DNA of 64,000 bases from Actinomycetes bacterium (GTDB lineage: Bacteria > Actinomycetota > Acidimicrobiia > IMCC26256 > PALSA-610). Each line of letters starts with the position of its first letter. Position 1 is the first letter of the stretch. A program made the translations under genes and the position numbers. Shown here piece after piece: positions 17,971 to 26,958 of this stretch. Location of the stretch: positions 1-64,000 of the forward strand of contig JANYBW010000055.1 in the NCBI GenBank assembly GCA_025360585.1. The letters run 5' to 3'. The notes under the pieces are model-generated. The model was given only the letters and a program-made list of their open reading frames with translations, was not told the DNA's origin and ran no database searches.

Positions 17971-20448
17971 ATGGTTCAAGCACTCGCTGGCATTCGCATA
18001 CTCGATCTTTCCTGGGGCATCGCGGGCCCGCTCGGGGTGTTGCTCCTTGCCGAACACGGCGCCGACGTGATCAAAGTAGAACCACCTGGTGGCGATCCGT
18101 TTCGGAGTTACGACGGCTATACCGTTTGGAATCGCAGCCGCCGATCGATTGAGCTCGATCTCAAAAGCTCCGATGGAACCACGACATTTCGTGAGCTCAT
18201 CGCGAGCGCCGACGTGATCGTCGAAAGCTTTCGGCCCGGAGTCATGACTCGACTCGGCTTTGGCTACCAAGAAATCGCGACCATCAACCCGCGCGCAATC
18301 TTGTGTTCAATTCCTGCGTATCCCGAAGGCCACCGTTACGCGCCGCGGCCCGGCTACGACGGGCTGGTCCAGGCAAGTTCAGGCCAGATGTGGGAACAGC
18401 CCGGCTGGAGGATGGGGCCAATTTTCCTGCATATGCCGATGCCGTCCATGGGTACTGCGTATCTCGTGCCCCTCGGAATTTTGAGCGCGCTGCACGCTCG
18501 CGAAACCACAGGCCGTGGGCAGCACGTCACGACAAGTCTGTTCCAGGGCGCGCTGCTCTACACCACCCAAATCTGGCAGGACATTGAGCACGCGACCAGC
18601 CAATTTCATGAGCTCATGGGCAAGAGCTACCCGCCCGGCATCCACCAGCAGATGATCTTCGAATGTGCGAACCGCCAGTACTTGCATTTGTCGGTGATGA
18701 GCGGGCTCACCCCGCTGAAAACCCAAGACGCGATTCTCGAACTCGACGATGCACCGGATCCGTTCACATTCATGGCAATGTCGGCCGAAGACCGCGAGAT
18801 CATTAATGCGAAACGGCGCGCGAAGTTCTTGACGTGGGATCGCGACGCGCTGGTCGCGGAATTCCGTGCGAACAACCACGCGGTCGAACCGATCATCGAA
18901 GCCGGCGAAATTTTCGATCATCCGCAAACCATCGCGAACGGCCTCGTGGCCACGGTGATCGATTCGGTGCACGGTTCCACCACCCAAATGGGCGTTCCGA
19001 TTCATCTGCTGGGCACGCCCGGCATGATCCAGGGCCCACAACCGACCGTCGGCCAACACAACGCCGAAATTCGCGCGGAGTTGGCCGCAGCCCGCGCATC
19101 CACGACCGCGACAGTTGCGGCCCAGTCGATTACCCAGTCAGTTGCCCAGCCGATTACCCAGTCGGTCACCCCGTCTGTTGCCGGCCTTGTTGCCACCGCG
19201 GCGAGCGTCTCGCCACGAGACCGCGGGCCCCTCGCGGATATCACCATTTGCGATTTTGGCCAGTACCTCGCCGGCCCGTTCGGCCCGATGCTGTTGAGCG
19301 ATCTCGGCGCGAACGTGATCAAGATCGAACCGGTCACCGGTGATGCGATGCGCATGGCGTCGAAACCATTTTTCGGTTGCCAGCGCGGCAAGCGTTCACT
19401 CGCGCTCAATATCAAAGATCCTGCGGGACGCGAAATCGCGCATGAGCTCATCGCCCAAAGCGACATCGTGCATCACAACATGACGCGTGGGGTGGCCACC
19501 AAACTCGGCATCGATTACGCGGCGGCGAAACAGCAGCGCGGCGACATCATCTATTGCAACACGTACGCCTATGGCCTACCCGATCCGCTTGGTCGCTTCG
19601 GCGGGCTTGATCCGCTCTACCAAGCTTCGGGTGGCCTGGAATTCGAAGCGGGTGCAGTCGCGGCGGGCAATCATCCGTTGTATTACCGCTTCGGGATGTG
19701 CGATGCATCCAATGCCTTGTTATCGATTGTCGGCGTGCTCACCGCGTTGCGCCACCGCGACAAAACCGGTGAGGGCCAAGAGCTGTGGACTTCACTGCAC
19801 GACGGCGGCGTGATCTATTCGAGCGACACGTGGTTAGGCGCCGACGGCACGGTGCACCAACGCCCGCGGCTCGACGCTGATTTCAACGGCATCGACGCGC
19901 TCTACCGTCTCTATCGCACCCAAGACCACGATTGGATCATGATCGCGGTCACCAAAGACGCCGAGTGGCAAGCGTTGTGCGGCGCGCTCGGGCTGACGGA
20001 TCTCAGCATGGATCCTCGGTTCGCGACCGCGCACAGCCGTTCTGAACACCGTCGTCAAATCGAATCGCTGTTGGAACCCGCGTTCTTGTTGCACACTGCA
20101 CGCTTCTGGTCGCGCACCTTCGACGACTTGCGAATCCCCAATGAAATCCCATTCGATTCGTTCGACGGCCGTCGAGTTTTACACGACGCGGATAATCAAC
20201 GCCTCGGGCTCGTCAGCCAATACGACCATGCGATCTTTGGATCGATGCGCCAATTCGGTTCGCTGATCAACCTTTCCGAAACGCAGTCCCGAGTCGTTGG
20301 CCCTCCGCCACTTGTCGGCCAACACTCGCGCGAGATTCTCGAAGAGTTCAACATCGATACGCCAATCATTGATGCATTGATCGCATCGGGAGCGGTGTAC
20401 CAAGCCGACGCGACCCTCGACGATTACCGGACTCGCTTCACCAACTGA
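17971..20448 (+). CDS. fused tandem class III CoA-transferase (CaiB/BaiF)
   Basis: The 825-residue protein holds two complete CaiB/BaiF CoA-transferase units, about 1-375 and 415-800. Between them is a linker of short repeats (SITQSVAQPITQSV) encoded by near-identical tandem DNA around 19121-19180. Each unit begins with the typical ILDLSWGIAGP or ICDFGQYLAGP and a VIKVEP/VIKIEP motif. In family III enzymes an aspartate after GQ-x-V-x-x-S-x-x is the nucleophile. The second unit keeps it (Asp611 in TSLHDGG), while the first has Gln192 (TSLFQGA). The first half is therefore probably structural. The CoA donor and acceptor are unknown. Confidence 0.87.
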   Translation: MVQALAGIRILDLSWGIAGPLGVLLLAEHGADVIKVEPPGGDPFRSYDGYTVWNRSRRSIELDLKSSDGTTTFRELIASADVIVESFRPGVMTRLGFGYQEIATINPRAILCSIPAYPEGHRYAPRPGYDGLVQASSGQMWEQPGWRMGPIFLHMPMPSMGTAYLVPLGILSALHARETTGRGQHVTTSLFQGALLYTTQIWQDIEHATSQFHELMGKSYPPGIHQQMIFECANRQYLHLSVMSGLTPLKTQDAILELDDAPDPFTFMAMSAEDREIINAKRRAKFLTWDRDALVAEFRANNHAVEPIIEAGEIFDHPQTIANGLVATVIDSVHGSTTQMGVPIHLLGTPGMIQGPQPTVGQHNAEIRAELAAARASTTATVAAQSITQSVAQPITQSVTPSVAGLVATAASVSPRDRGPLADITICDFGQYLAGPFGPMLLSDLGANVIKIEPVTGDAMRMASKPFFGCQRGKRSLALNIKDPAGREIAHELIAQSDIVHHNMTRGVATKLGIDYAAAKQQRGDIIYCNTYAYGLPDPLGRFGGLDPLYQASGGLEFEAGAVAAGNHPLYYRFGMCDASNALLSIVGVLTALRHRDKTGEGQELWTSLHDGGVIYSSDTWLGADGTVHQRPRLDADFNGIDALYRLYRTQDHDWIMIAVTKDAEWQALCGALGLTDLSMDPRFATAHSRSEHRRQIESLLEPAFLLHTARFWSRTFDDLRIPNEIPFDSFDGRRVLHDADNQRLGLVSQYDHAIFGSMRQFGSLINLSETQSRVVGPPPLVGQHSREILEEFNIDTPIIDALIASGAVYQADATLDDYRTRFTN

Positions 20449-20460
20449 GAAACTGCACGC

Positions 20461-20991
20461 GTGCCGATCAAACTGGTTCCACCCGGATCGGAAGTGGGTT
20501 TCTTCGGCGATGCGGCGATTCCGGCTGACCTCTACTTCTTGTCGCACGATCCCGCGCCGTTGATCGGCATGGGTTTTCCTTCGCGTATCGATTGGCAACA
20601 GCTGTTCGACGCGGGCGTACGCCATGTCGTGTGCCTCACGCACGACAACAATGTGCCGTACGTCAGTGATCCCGTCATCACGCACGCGTTTGGTTTGCAA
20701 GATCTGTTTTGCGAACCGACTGGCCCGCTGGATCATGCCGCGGAACGCGTGCTCGTGCTGCGCGCCGCGGCAGTTGTGAGTGACGCGATCAGCAACGACG
20801 AGGGCGTGGCCGTGCATTGTCGAGGCGGACGCGGGCGAGCGGGAACGGTCTTAGGAGTCGCGCTCGTGAATCTCGGCCATCGCCCGCGCGACGTTGTGGA
20901 GTATCTCGATCGTCTTCACCGCACTCGCGGCAAAGGTGGCTGGCCAGAAAGCCCATGGCAAGCCACCACGGTGCTTAATTCGCAAGCATGA
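20461..20991 (+). CDS. cysteine-dependent (dual-specificity-like) phosphatase
   Basis: The 176-residue protein has the HCx5R phosphate-binding loop VHCRGGRGRAGT with nucleophile Cys120 and Arg126. A conserved acidic loop region comes before it, and the helix following the loop is AVHC-type as in dual-specificity and tyrosine phosphatases. Length and single-domain layout fit a small cytoplasmic phosphatase acting on phospho-tyrosine, a phosphoinositide-like lipid or an RNA cap-like substrate; which one is not readable. GTG 20461 starts 12 bp after the CoA-transferase stop. Its last 17 bp overlap the convergent subtilase gene. Confidence 0.8.
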   Translation: MPIKLVPPGSEVGFFGDAAIPADLYFLSHDPAPLIGMGFPSRIDWQQLFDAGVRHVVCLTHDNNVPYVSDPVITHAFGLQDLFCEPTGPLDHAAERVLVLRAAAVVSDAISNDEGVAVHCRGGRGRAGTVLGVALVNLGHRPRDVVEYLDRLHRTRGKGGWPESPWQATTVLNSQA

Positions 20992-23014
20992 GATCGATTG
21001 CGGGAGCTCCGATACCGGGCGAACCTGCGAAGCGTTGCGCAGTGCCAAAGGCAAACGCCGTGCCGTTGCTCGTCAACACGTAGTAACCACGACCGCTCGG
21101 CAATACCCGGACCCGAACCCCAGCTCCGTAGGTCGCCGCACCCGGCATGGTCGCGAGGCTCCCATGATACCCGACTCCGAAGGCAAAGATTCCACCGTCG
21201 GACGCTACCAAGATGTAGCCCTGGCCGTGCGCGGCAGCCGTGATCGAAACAATGGGTTTCCAAAGATGCTTATTACCCAGGGAGCCTTTGAACTTCGCAT
21301 CTCCGTAGCTAAAGATTCCACCATCGCCGGCCACGAACCAGTAGCCACGATCGGACGGCGTGATCGCGATATCGACGATGGGTGAACGAAGCCGTATGCC
21401 GCCCGTGGAGCCTCGGAATTTCGCATCACCAAACGTGAACACACCGCCATCTTGGGCCACCATGATGTAGCCGCGCCCAGAATGAGTCGGGACCATCGCT
21501 ACGATCGGTGCCCACAGGTGTTTCTTGCGCATGTCGCCACGGAACTTTGCATCACCGTAGGCGTGCACATGCCCATCGGCGGTCGTCAGCCAATAGCCAA
21601 GCCCCGATTTTGTTGCGGCCGACGCAACGACTGGCGACCGCTGCGACGATCGCGAGAGATCGCCGTAACGGTGCGCGTTGCCAAAAGCTCGAACCCGCCC
21701 ATTCGTTCCCACGACCCAGTAGCCATTGCCTTCAGTACCACCCTGAACCGCGAGCGCGGCGTTGACCAGACCGTGGCCGAAATACGGATCGGTTCCGGGA
21801 GCGCCAAGATCAGTTGCGGTGCTCTCCAAACGCGCCCTTATTTGCGTAGCCGACATCGTCGGGTTTTTGGCAACGATCAGCGCTGCGACTGCCGCGGCCG
21901 CGGGTGTCGCCATCGAGGTGCCGTCGGCGTAGGCGTAGTCGTGATCTCCCGTACCCCACGCGGACAAGATGCCAACGCCGGGAGCCGCGACATCGACATA
22001 GCTCGCGTAACTCGAAAACACCGCGTGATTGTTGTGTTGATCGACCGCGGCAACTGCAATGGCTTCGGCATACGAACTTGGATACATCGTCGGGTTGCCC
22101 GATTGTGCGTTGTTGCCGGCAGCGGCGAGTACCACGACGCCTTGCGAGTTCGCATACTGCATCGCCTGCTGCATGCCCTCGCTCGGATCGGTGCCGCCCA
22201 AGCTCATGTTGATAACCCGCGCACCATGATCCGCCGCGTAGATTATCGCGTCGGCAACATCTGCAGTCGAGCCGGATCCTTGCGCATCCAGGACCCGCAA
22301 AGGAAGAATTTTTACACTCGGCGCACCGCCGACAATGCCCACGCCGTTGCGGCGACCGGCGATGATCCCTGCAACGTGGGTGCCGTGACCATTTTGGTCG
22401 TTGCTGCCATCACCAGCGGCCGTGTAGTCCACGCCAGGAAGTACTGCACCCGCGAGATCGACATGGGTTTTGCGCACACCGGTATCGATGACTGCGACGA
22501 TCACACCCGCGCCGGTTGTGTTTGGCCACGCCGCCGGGAAGCCAACCGCTGACAATGCCCATTGCTGCGGTTCGGCGCTATCAGTGGTGGCGCGGACCTT
22601 GCCGTCGATTTCCGTAGCGGAAATTTGCGTACTGCCCGTCTGGTCGCCCGTCTGGTCGCCCGTCTGGTCGCCCGACTGGTTGCCCGACTGGTTGCCCGAC
22701 TGGTTGCCCGACTGGTTGCCCGACTGGTTGCCCGTCTCGTTGGTCACGAGTTTGCTCAGCGGATGGCCCGACGGTTCGGAGGCTGCGAACCGGTGGACTC
22801 GGAGGTGGCCGTCCGCGGTGCGTTCAAGCGCCCAACGCCGGGCCTGGGAGCTCGCGTGCGTTGTGGTCGCGAGCGCCTTACCGAGCGCGGCACCGGGTTC
22901 TTCACCGCTCGTGATCCCCACGATGGGGGCTACCGCTAAGAGTGAACAGGCAAACGCCCGTATCTGGCGCGAAAGGTACGGGTGCGACCGCGTCGCGTGA
23001 CCGATTTGTGGCAT
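20975..23014 (-). CDS. secreted subtilisin-family serine protease with propeller-like repeats
   Basis: The 679-residue protein starts with a basic-hydrophobic signal segment (about 20-40) and then a short pro-region. A run of nine four-residue repeats (NETG, NQSG x5, DQTG x3) occupies about 92-127. The S8 catalytic domain (about 150-425) has Asp177, His210, oxyanion Asn301 and Ser367 in GTSMATP. From about 430 to the end there are repeated units of about 45 residues with GYW, DGG and FGDAKF motifs, likely a small propeller for binding a surface or carbohydrate. The protease is probably exported and self-processed. It ends inside the convergent phosphatase gene by 17 bp. Confidence 0.9.
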   Translation of the reverse strand: MPQIGHATRSHPYLSRQIRAFACSLLAVAPIVGITSGEEPGAALGKALATTTHASSQARRWALERTADGHLRVHRFAASEPSGHPLSKLVTNETGNQSGNQSGNQSGNQSGNQSGDQTGDQTGDQTGSTQISATEIDGKVRATTDSAEPQQWALSAVGFPAAWPNTTGAGVIVAVIDTGVRKTHVDLAGAVLPGVDYTAAGDGSNDQNGHGTHVAGIIAGRRNGVGIVGGAPSVKILPLRVLDAQGSGSTADVADAIIYAADHGARVINMSLGGTDPSEGMQQAMQYANSQGVVVLAAAGNNAQSGNPTMYPSSYAEAIAVAAVDQHNNHAVFSSYASYVDVAAPGVGILSAWGTGDHDYAYADGTSMATPAAAAVAALIVAKNPTMSATQIRARLESTATDLGAPGTDPYFGHGLVNAALAVQGGTEGNGYWVVGTNGRVRAFGNAHRYGDLSRSSQRSPVVASAATKSGLGYWLTTADGHVHAYGDAKFRGDMRKKHLWAPIVAMVPTHSGRGYIMVAQDGGVFTFGDAKFRGSTGGIRLRSPIVDIAITPSDRGYWFVAGDGGIFSYGDAKFKGSLGNKHLWKPIVSITAAAHGQGYILVASDGGIFAFGVGYHGSLATMPGAATYGAGVRVRVLPSGRGYYVLTSNGTAFAFGTAQRFAGSPGIGAPAIDLMLAN
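22636..22743 (-). repeat. nine tandem 12-bp repeats inside the protease gene
   Basis: On the plus strand three copies of cccgtctggtcg are followed by five of cccgactggttg and one diverged copy. They encode the NQSG/DQTG spacer between pro-region and protease domain. In-frame 12-bp units allow length changes by replication slippage without breaking the frame. Confidence 0.9.
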
Positions 23015-23104
23015 GAGCCATGATTCGGCACTCTTTGTGGCTTACCTGAGCACCTATCTCACTCTTCGTGAGATTTGGGGAGCGCGAAGAGCATCCGCCG
23101 CGGT

Positions 23105-23947
23105 CTAGACCTCGAATTGCTGAAGCACCTCGGCAAAACGGTCGCGGGTGAGCCCACAAATCTCGTCGAAGGCATCGGCCGTTAGCTCGAGCTCACTGAT
23201 CGCATTGCTGAAGACATCCAGGTCAGCGTTGTCGTCGGCGGATTCCGTCACGGTTTTGGCCACCACATCGGCGAGGTACACACCATAGGCAACGGGATCG
23301 AGGCTGACATCGGGCGTGTGGTGATAGGTCACCCCACGAACGAGCGCTTCGGGCAAGGCCCAGCACTGCAAAATCAATCCGCCGAGTTCCGCGTGGTGAA
23401 CCCCGAGAATGTCGGATTCGGCTTGCATTCTGGTAGCGCCCGACGCTGCGCTCGTCGCCAGTGCGTCGAGTAGATCCTCGCTCAGGAACCGAGACATCAC
23501 GAGTTTGCCCACATCGTGCAAGAGCGCGGACGTCACGGTTTCGATCGGCAAGTGCCGGGGCGAGAGCCTCAAAATCAGCTCTGCGGCCAGCGAAGCTGCA
23601 ACCGAATGATTCCAAAGCTCCTGTTCGCCAAGACCGTACTCAGGGATTGGCGCCGACAACCGGGCTTTTACCTGCACCCCGAGCGCCATCGCAAAAACTG
23701 GCCCCATTCCCAAACGAATCACCGCGTCGCGGACATTGCTGATCTCGGTTCGGCTTGCACTCCACGAAGAGTTCGCCGATCGCAACAACCCTGCGGTGAG
23801 CGCCTGATCGAACTGCACAACCTCAACGACCCGATCAACATCGGGCGAATCTCCTGCGCTACACACCAAACGAGCGAGGCGCAATGTTGACACCGGCAAC
23901 GGTTCCAAACATGCAGCAGCTTGCGCGAGTGCGTCAAGGTCGATCAT
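23105..23947 (-). CDS. HDOD-domain signalling protein
   Basis: The 280-residue protein is a single HDOD domain, related to HD phosphohydrolases but usually lacking full catalytic metal ligands. It retains HDVGK (in ALLHDVGKLV near residue 140) and a later HH pair (GVHHAELG and YHHTP). HDOD proteins act in regulatory networks, often with cyclic-di-GMP or sensor kinases, and their biochemical role is usually unknown. ATG 23947 has ggggag with a 7-base spacer. A second HDOD gene is at 56867-57697. Just upstream on the same strand is a small hypothetical gene. Confidence 0.82.
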   Translation of the reverse strand: MIDLDALAQAAACLEPLPVSTLRLARLVCSAGDSPDVDRVVEVVQFDQALTAGLLRSANSSWSASRTEISNVRDAVIRLGMGPVFAMALGVQVKARLSAPIPEYGLGEQELWNHSVAASLAAELILRLSPRHLPIETVTSALLHDVGKLVMSRFLSEDLLDALATSAASGATRMQAESDILGVHHAELGGLILQCWALPEALVRGVTYHHTPDVSLDPVAYGVYLADVVAKTVTESADDNADLDVFSNAISELELTADAFDEICGLTRDRFAEVLQQFEV

Positions 23948-24048
23948 AGGTTTGCTCCCCGTGATGGGTACTTCACCACTTCCCATCGGCGGAGCCGTCT
24001 TGGAGGTGAGCAATCCTGACTCGTCAGCAATTTCGGCGCCCGGCTTGA

Positions 24049-24303
24049 TTATTCGGAACGTTCGCCGATCTCTTTGAGCGCCGCAGCCAACGCGGCCCGG
24101 AGGCGCCGGGCCGTGTCCGGAGCCAAATGGGCAACAATCCCGTATCCCGGCCGTCCGATCTCTTCGACAGTGAGCACGACGCGGAGTTCGCCATCGCCGC
24201 ATGCTTCGCAATCATCGCTGAGCGCAACCGCCCAGGACGTTGGATTTCGCTCCTCATCACCCTCGGGATGGTCGTCGACCGAATCATCAATTGAACGGCG
24301 CAT
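24049..24303 (-). CDS. small acidic hypothetical protein
   Basis: This 84-residue protein begins with a very acidic tail (SIDDSVDDHPEGDEE). It continues with a compact domain containing DDCEACGDGELRVVLTVEE and ends in an Ala/Arg-rich helix DTARRLRAALAAALKEIGE. The ATG at 24303 follows aaaggat at a good distance, and the hydrophobic pattern fits one small alpha/beta unit. The two cysteines (CEAC) could bind metal. I do not recognise a family. It lies between the HDOD and lysoplasmalogenase genes on the same strand. Confidence 0.65.
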   Translation of the reverse strand: MRRSIDDSVDDHPEGDEERNPTSWAVALSDDCEACGDGELRVVLTVEEIGRPGYGIVAHLAPDTARRLRAALAAALKEIGERSE

Positions 24304-24349
24304 TATTGATCCTTTACGGCGAGTACTGCGAGGCTGCGAAACCCCAACG

Positions 24350-24985
24350 CTAGCGAGCCAACGACACCAGCAGGCCGAGTTGGCCCAGGTGATAGGTGAC
24401 CATAATTGCAACCCCTGCCCAACGCAGTGGCTGCACGAATCGAGTCCAGCCGATGAGCGAATCCGAAAACGCAAAGAGCCCCGCTCCAATCATTGCGAGT
24501 CCTTCGCCGCTGCCAATCGCGCAGGTCACCATCGTCGCGATGACCGCCATATACAACGCTACGGGCGGCACCAGATTCGCTTTGGCGATACGAGCGCCGC
24601 GAACAATCTTGAGCGCCAGGGGCGCCACGATCAACGCTACGACAACGCCGCCGATCAACGTCCTGGTTGCCGCAATCCCGGCCACCACAAACCCGACCAC
24701 GTAGGCAACGTGGCCCAAAAGAAACGATCCGAGGCCTTCCACGAATCGCTCGGAGGGCAGCATCAAAAAAATATCGCCAGCAAGCGAAAAGACCAACGCG
24801 GCTACAAACCAAACGCGAGCATCGCTGTGGCGGACATCAATCGTGCACGCGGCGACAACGAGCAATGCCGTGGCGGTTGGCTTGGTCCAGTATTCAACGA
24901 GCTTGGAATGCACCAGACACGAATACCAATTGCCGAGCGCCGCGACTCCAGCGGCACCCAACACGATCGCGGTAGTTGTGTTCAC
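24350..24985 (-). CDS. YhhN-family lysoplasmalogenase-like membrane protein
   Basis: The 211-residue protein is almost wholly hydrophobic, with about seven to eight membrane segments. It carries the YhhN/TMEM86 landmarks: KPTATALL near the N-terminus, a conserved SLAGDIFLML and a late FAFSDSLIGWTRF. Family members hydrolyse the vinyl-ether bond of lysoplasmalogens. GTG 24985 is chosen because ggag lies five bases upstream and it yields the normal family length; a longer ATG form would add a basic tail. It is divergent from the VOC gene at 25093. Confidence 0.83.
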   Translation of the reverse strand: MNTTTAIVLGAAGVAALGNWYSCLVHSKLVEYWTKPTATALLVVAACTIDVRHSDARVWFVAALVFSLAGDIFLMLPSERFVEGLGSFLLGHVAYVVGFVVAGIAATRTLIGGVVVALIVAPLALKIVRGARIAKANLVPPVALYMAVIATMVTCAIGSGEGLAMIGAGLFAFSDSLIGWTRFVQPLRWAGVAIMVTYHLGQLGLLVSLAR

Positions 24986-25092
24986 CTTTGCTCCAACCAA
25001 ACTGCAGCCGCGACGCTTCCGCGTTCTAACTCTTGCCCGAATATTTCGCTCGAAGGTAGCGGCCACACCGCTGCGTGCAGCAAACTGTGTTC

Positions 25093-25623
25093 ATGGCCTA
25101 TCACCACGTAGCAATCGCGACCCGAGATCTCTCCAAAACGCACCGCTTCTACACCGAGGCGTGCGGCTTCGAGCTCGTGAAAGTTGTCGCCAATCCAACA
25201 CCCGAAGGCCAGGGTTGGGCGCGACACCTTTTTTATGACACCGGCGGCGACGAAATGTTTGCAATCTGGGATCTCCACACGCCCGCGATCCCTGCAGATT
25301 TCGCGACGGGTATCTCAACTGGCCTCGGATTGCCGGAATGGGTCAACCACATCGCATTCGCAGCCGGTGATCTCAACGACCTTCGGGTGCGCCGCGATCG
25401 TTGGGTCGCGAACGGAAACGATGTTGCCGAAATCAATCACGGTTGGTGCACTTCGGTCTACACCAACGACCCCAATGGCGTCATGGTGGAATTTTGTGTG
25501 ACGACGGCCGTCTTCACGGATGCGGATCGTGCCGAGGCGGCCGCGTTGCTGGCCGCGGAAATCCCTGAGCTCGATCTCACGCCCCCCGACGTTGAGTTTT
25601 TCTTGGGCGTGGCTGCGACCTAA
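25093..25623 (+). CDS. VOC-family (glyoxalase/dioxygenase-fold) protein
   Basis: The 176-residue protein has two VOC half-domains. [25 protein letters not shown] opens the first (shown here only as a landmark around residues 3-27), with His4 or His5 as a metal ligand. HIAFAAGDL near 95 and a C-terminal VMVEFCV with the glutamate ligand complete the set. A ring-cleaving dioxygenase, glyoxalase or hydratase role is possible. ATG 25093 is preferred over GTG 25075 because it gives the usual family start. Acyl-CoA dehydrogenase and LLM genes follow in the same direction. Confidence 0.78.
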   Translation: MAYHHVAIATRDLSKTHRFYTEACGFELVKVVANPTPEGQGWARHLFYDTGGDEMFAIWDLHTPAIPADFATGISTGLGLPEWVNHIAFAAGDLNDLRVRRDRWVANGNDVAEINHGWCTSVYTNDPNGVMVEFCVTTAVFTDADRAEAAALLAAEIPELDLTPPDVEFFLGVAAT

Positions 25624-25706
25624 CGCTTCTGGCTCGGCCGCGCCGGCAGGCGCGCTGGCGCCTCGGTTCGTTAGGGTGCGGTTCTCGTATCGCATCCGGA
25701 GGCCCC

Positions 25707-26948
25707 GTGGATTTTGCACCCAACGCTCGCTCAGCCGACTATCTCGCTCGGCTCATCGCGTTCGATAACGACGTTGTGCGCCCTGGCGAGCCGATCTATC
25801 GGCAGCAGCGGCAAGACTCCGGAAACATCCGCCACGCGCCCGAAATCATGGAATCACTCAAGGCCGAAGCGAAGACGCGCGGGCTCTGGAACATGTTCGC
25901 GCCCGAAAGCGATCACGGCCCCGGCCTCACCAACGTTGAGTACGCGCCGCTGTGCGAGGTAATGGGATCCTCTCCGTTACTGGGCGAAGCCACGAACTGT
26001 TCCGCCCCCGACACTGGCAACATGGAAGTACTCGCACAATTCGGCACGCCATTGCAGCAGGAGATGTATCTGCATCCGCTGTTGAACGGAGAGATACGTT
26101 CGTGTTTCGCGATGACCGAACCCTGGGTTGCGTCCTCGGACGCAACGAACATTTCCAGCAACATCACCCGCGATGGCGATCACTATGTGATCAGCGGACA
26201 CAAGTGGTTTACGAGTGGAGCGCTCGACCCTCGCTGCAAAGTTGCGATCTTCATGGGCGTGAGCAACCCCGACGCAGAGACGTACCGTCGGCAATCCATG
26301 ATCCTGGTGCCGATGGATGCACCCGGCGTGACCGTCGTGCGCGGACTCACCGTCTTTGGCCATGATGAAGGCCCTGGGCATGCCGAAACTTTGTGGGAAA
26401 ACGTGCGGGTTCATAAGGACTATTTGATCGGCAACGAAGGCGATGGTTTCGCGATCGCGCAAGCCCGCCTCGGCCCTGGACGCATTCATCACTGCATGCG
26501 CGCGATCGGTTTGGCAGAACGAGCATTGGAATTGATGTGCGCCCGAACGCAACAACGAGTTGCGTTCGGACGGCCGCTGGCCGACCAAGGCGTTGTGCGA
26601 GCACAGATCGCGGAGAGCCGCATCGAAATCGAACAAGCGCGTCTACTCACCATGAAGGCTGCGTGGATGATGGACACCGTCGGCAAGAAAGCCGCGCAGA
26701 TTGAGATCGCGGCGATCAAGGTGATAGCGGCGCGGTTGGCGACGACCGTGATCGATCGGGCAATTCAGGTATTTGGTGGTTCGGGAGTGACCGATGATTG
26801 GCCGCTCGCGGCGATGTACGCCCACGCGCGCACGTTGCATTTAGTCGACGGCCCCGACGAAGTGCATCTGCGCGGCATCGCACGCGCGGAGCTCGGTAAA
26901 TACGAAGGTTTTCGCCCAGAATCCGCCGGCCGCACCGCGCGCGTCTAG
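25707..26948 (+). CDS. acyl-CoA dehydrogenase, ACAD10/11-like
   Basis: The 413-residue flavoprotein would oxidise acyl-CoA to trans-2-enoyl-CoA. FAD and substrate contacts appear in [16 protein letters not shown] near residue 135 and in [11 protein letters not shown] near 170. [11 protein letters not shown] lies near 290, and [15 protein letters not shown] near 353. In the catalytic-base region it has [13 protein letters not shown], the variant typical of the ACAD10/ACAD11 branch, in place of the YEGT form. GTG 25707 follows cggagg with ideal spacing. The next gene starts 10 bp later. Confidence 0.9.
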   Translation: MDFAPNARSADYLARLIAFDNDVVRPGEPIYRQQRQDSGNIRHAPEIMESLKAEAKTRGLWNMFAPESDHGPGLTNVEYAPLCEVMGSSPLLGEATNCSAPDTGNMEVLAQFGTPLQQEMYLHPLLNGEIRSCFAMTEPWVASSDATNISSNITRDGDHYVISGHKWFTSGALDPRCKVAIFMGVSNPDAETYRRQSMILVPMDAPGVTVVRGLTVFGHDEGPGHAETLWENVRVHKDYLIGNEGDGFAIAQARLGPGRIHHCMRAIGLAERALELMCARTQQRVAFGRPLADQGVVRAQIAESRIEIEQARLLTMKAAWMMDTVGKKAAQIEIAAIKVIAARLATTVIDRAIQVFGGSGVTDDWPLAAMYAHARTLHLVDGPDEVHLRGIARAELGKYEGFRPESAGRTARV

Positions 26949-26958
26949 TACCAGCCGC

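Noticed and set aside
21452-22552. Long plus-strand open frame antisense to the subtilase gene
   Set aside because: It is a codon-bias shadow: the minus-strand frame has full catalytic motifs, while this one is Arg/His-rich with no motif or ribosome site.
22636-22743. CRISPR-like regular repeats
   Set aside because: The units are 12 bp, contiguous without spacers and encode a regular NQSG/DQTG protein stretch.
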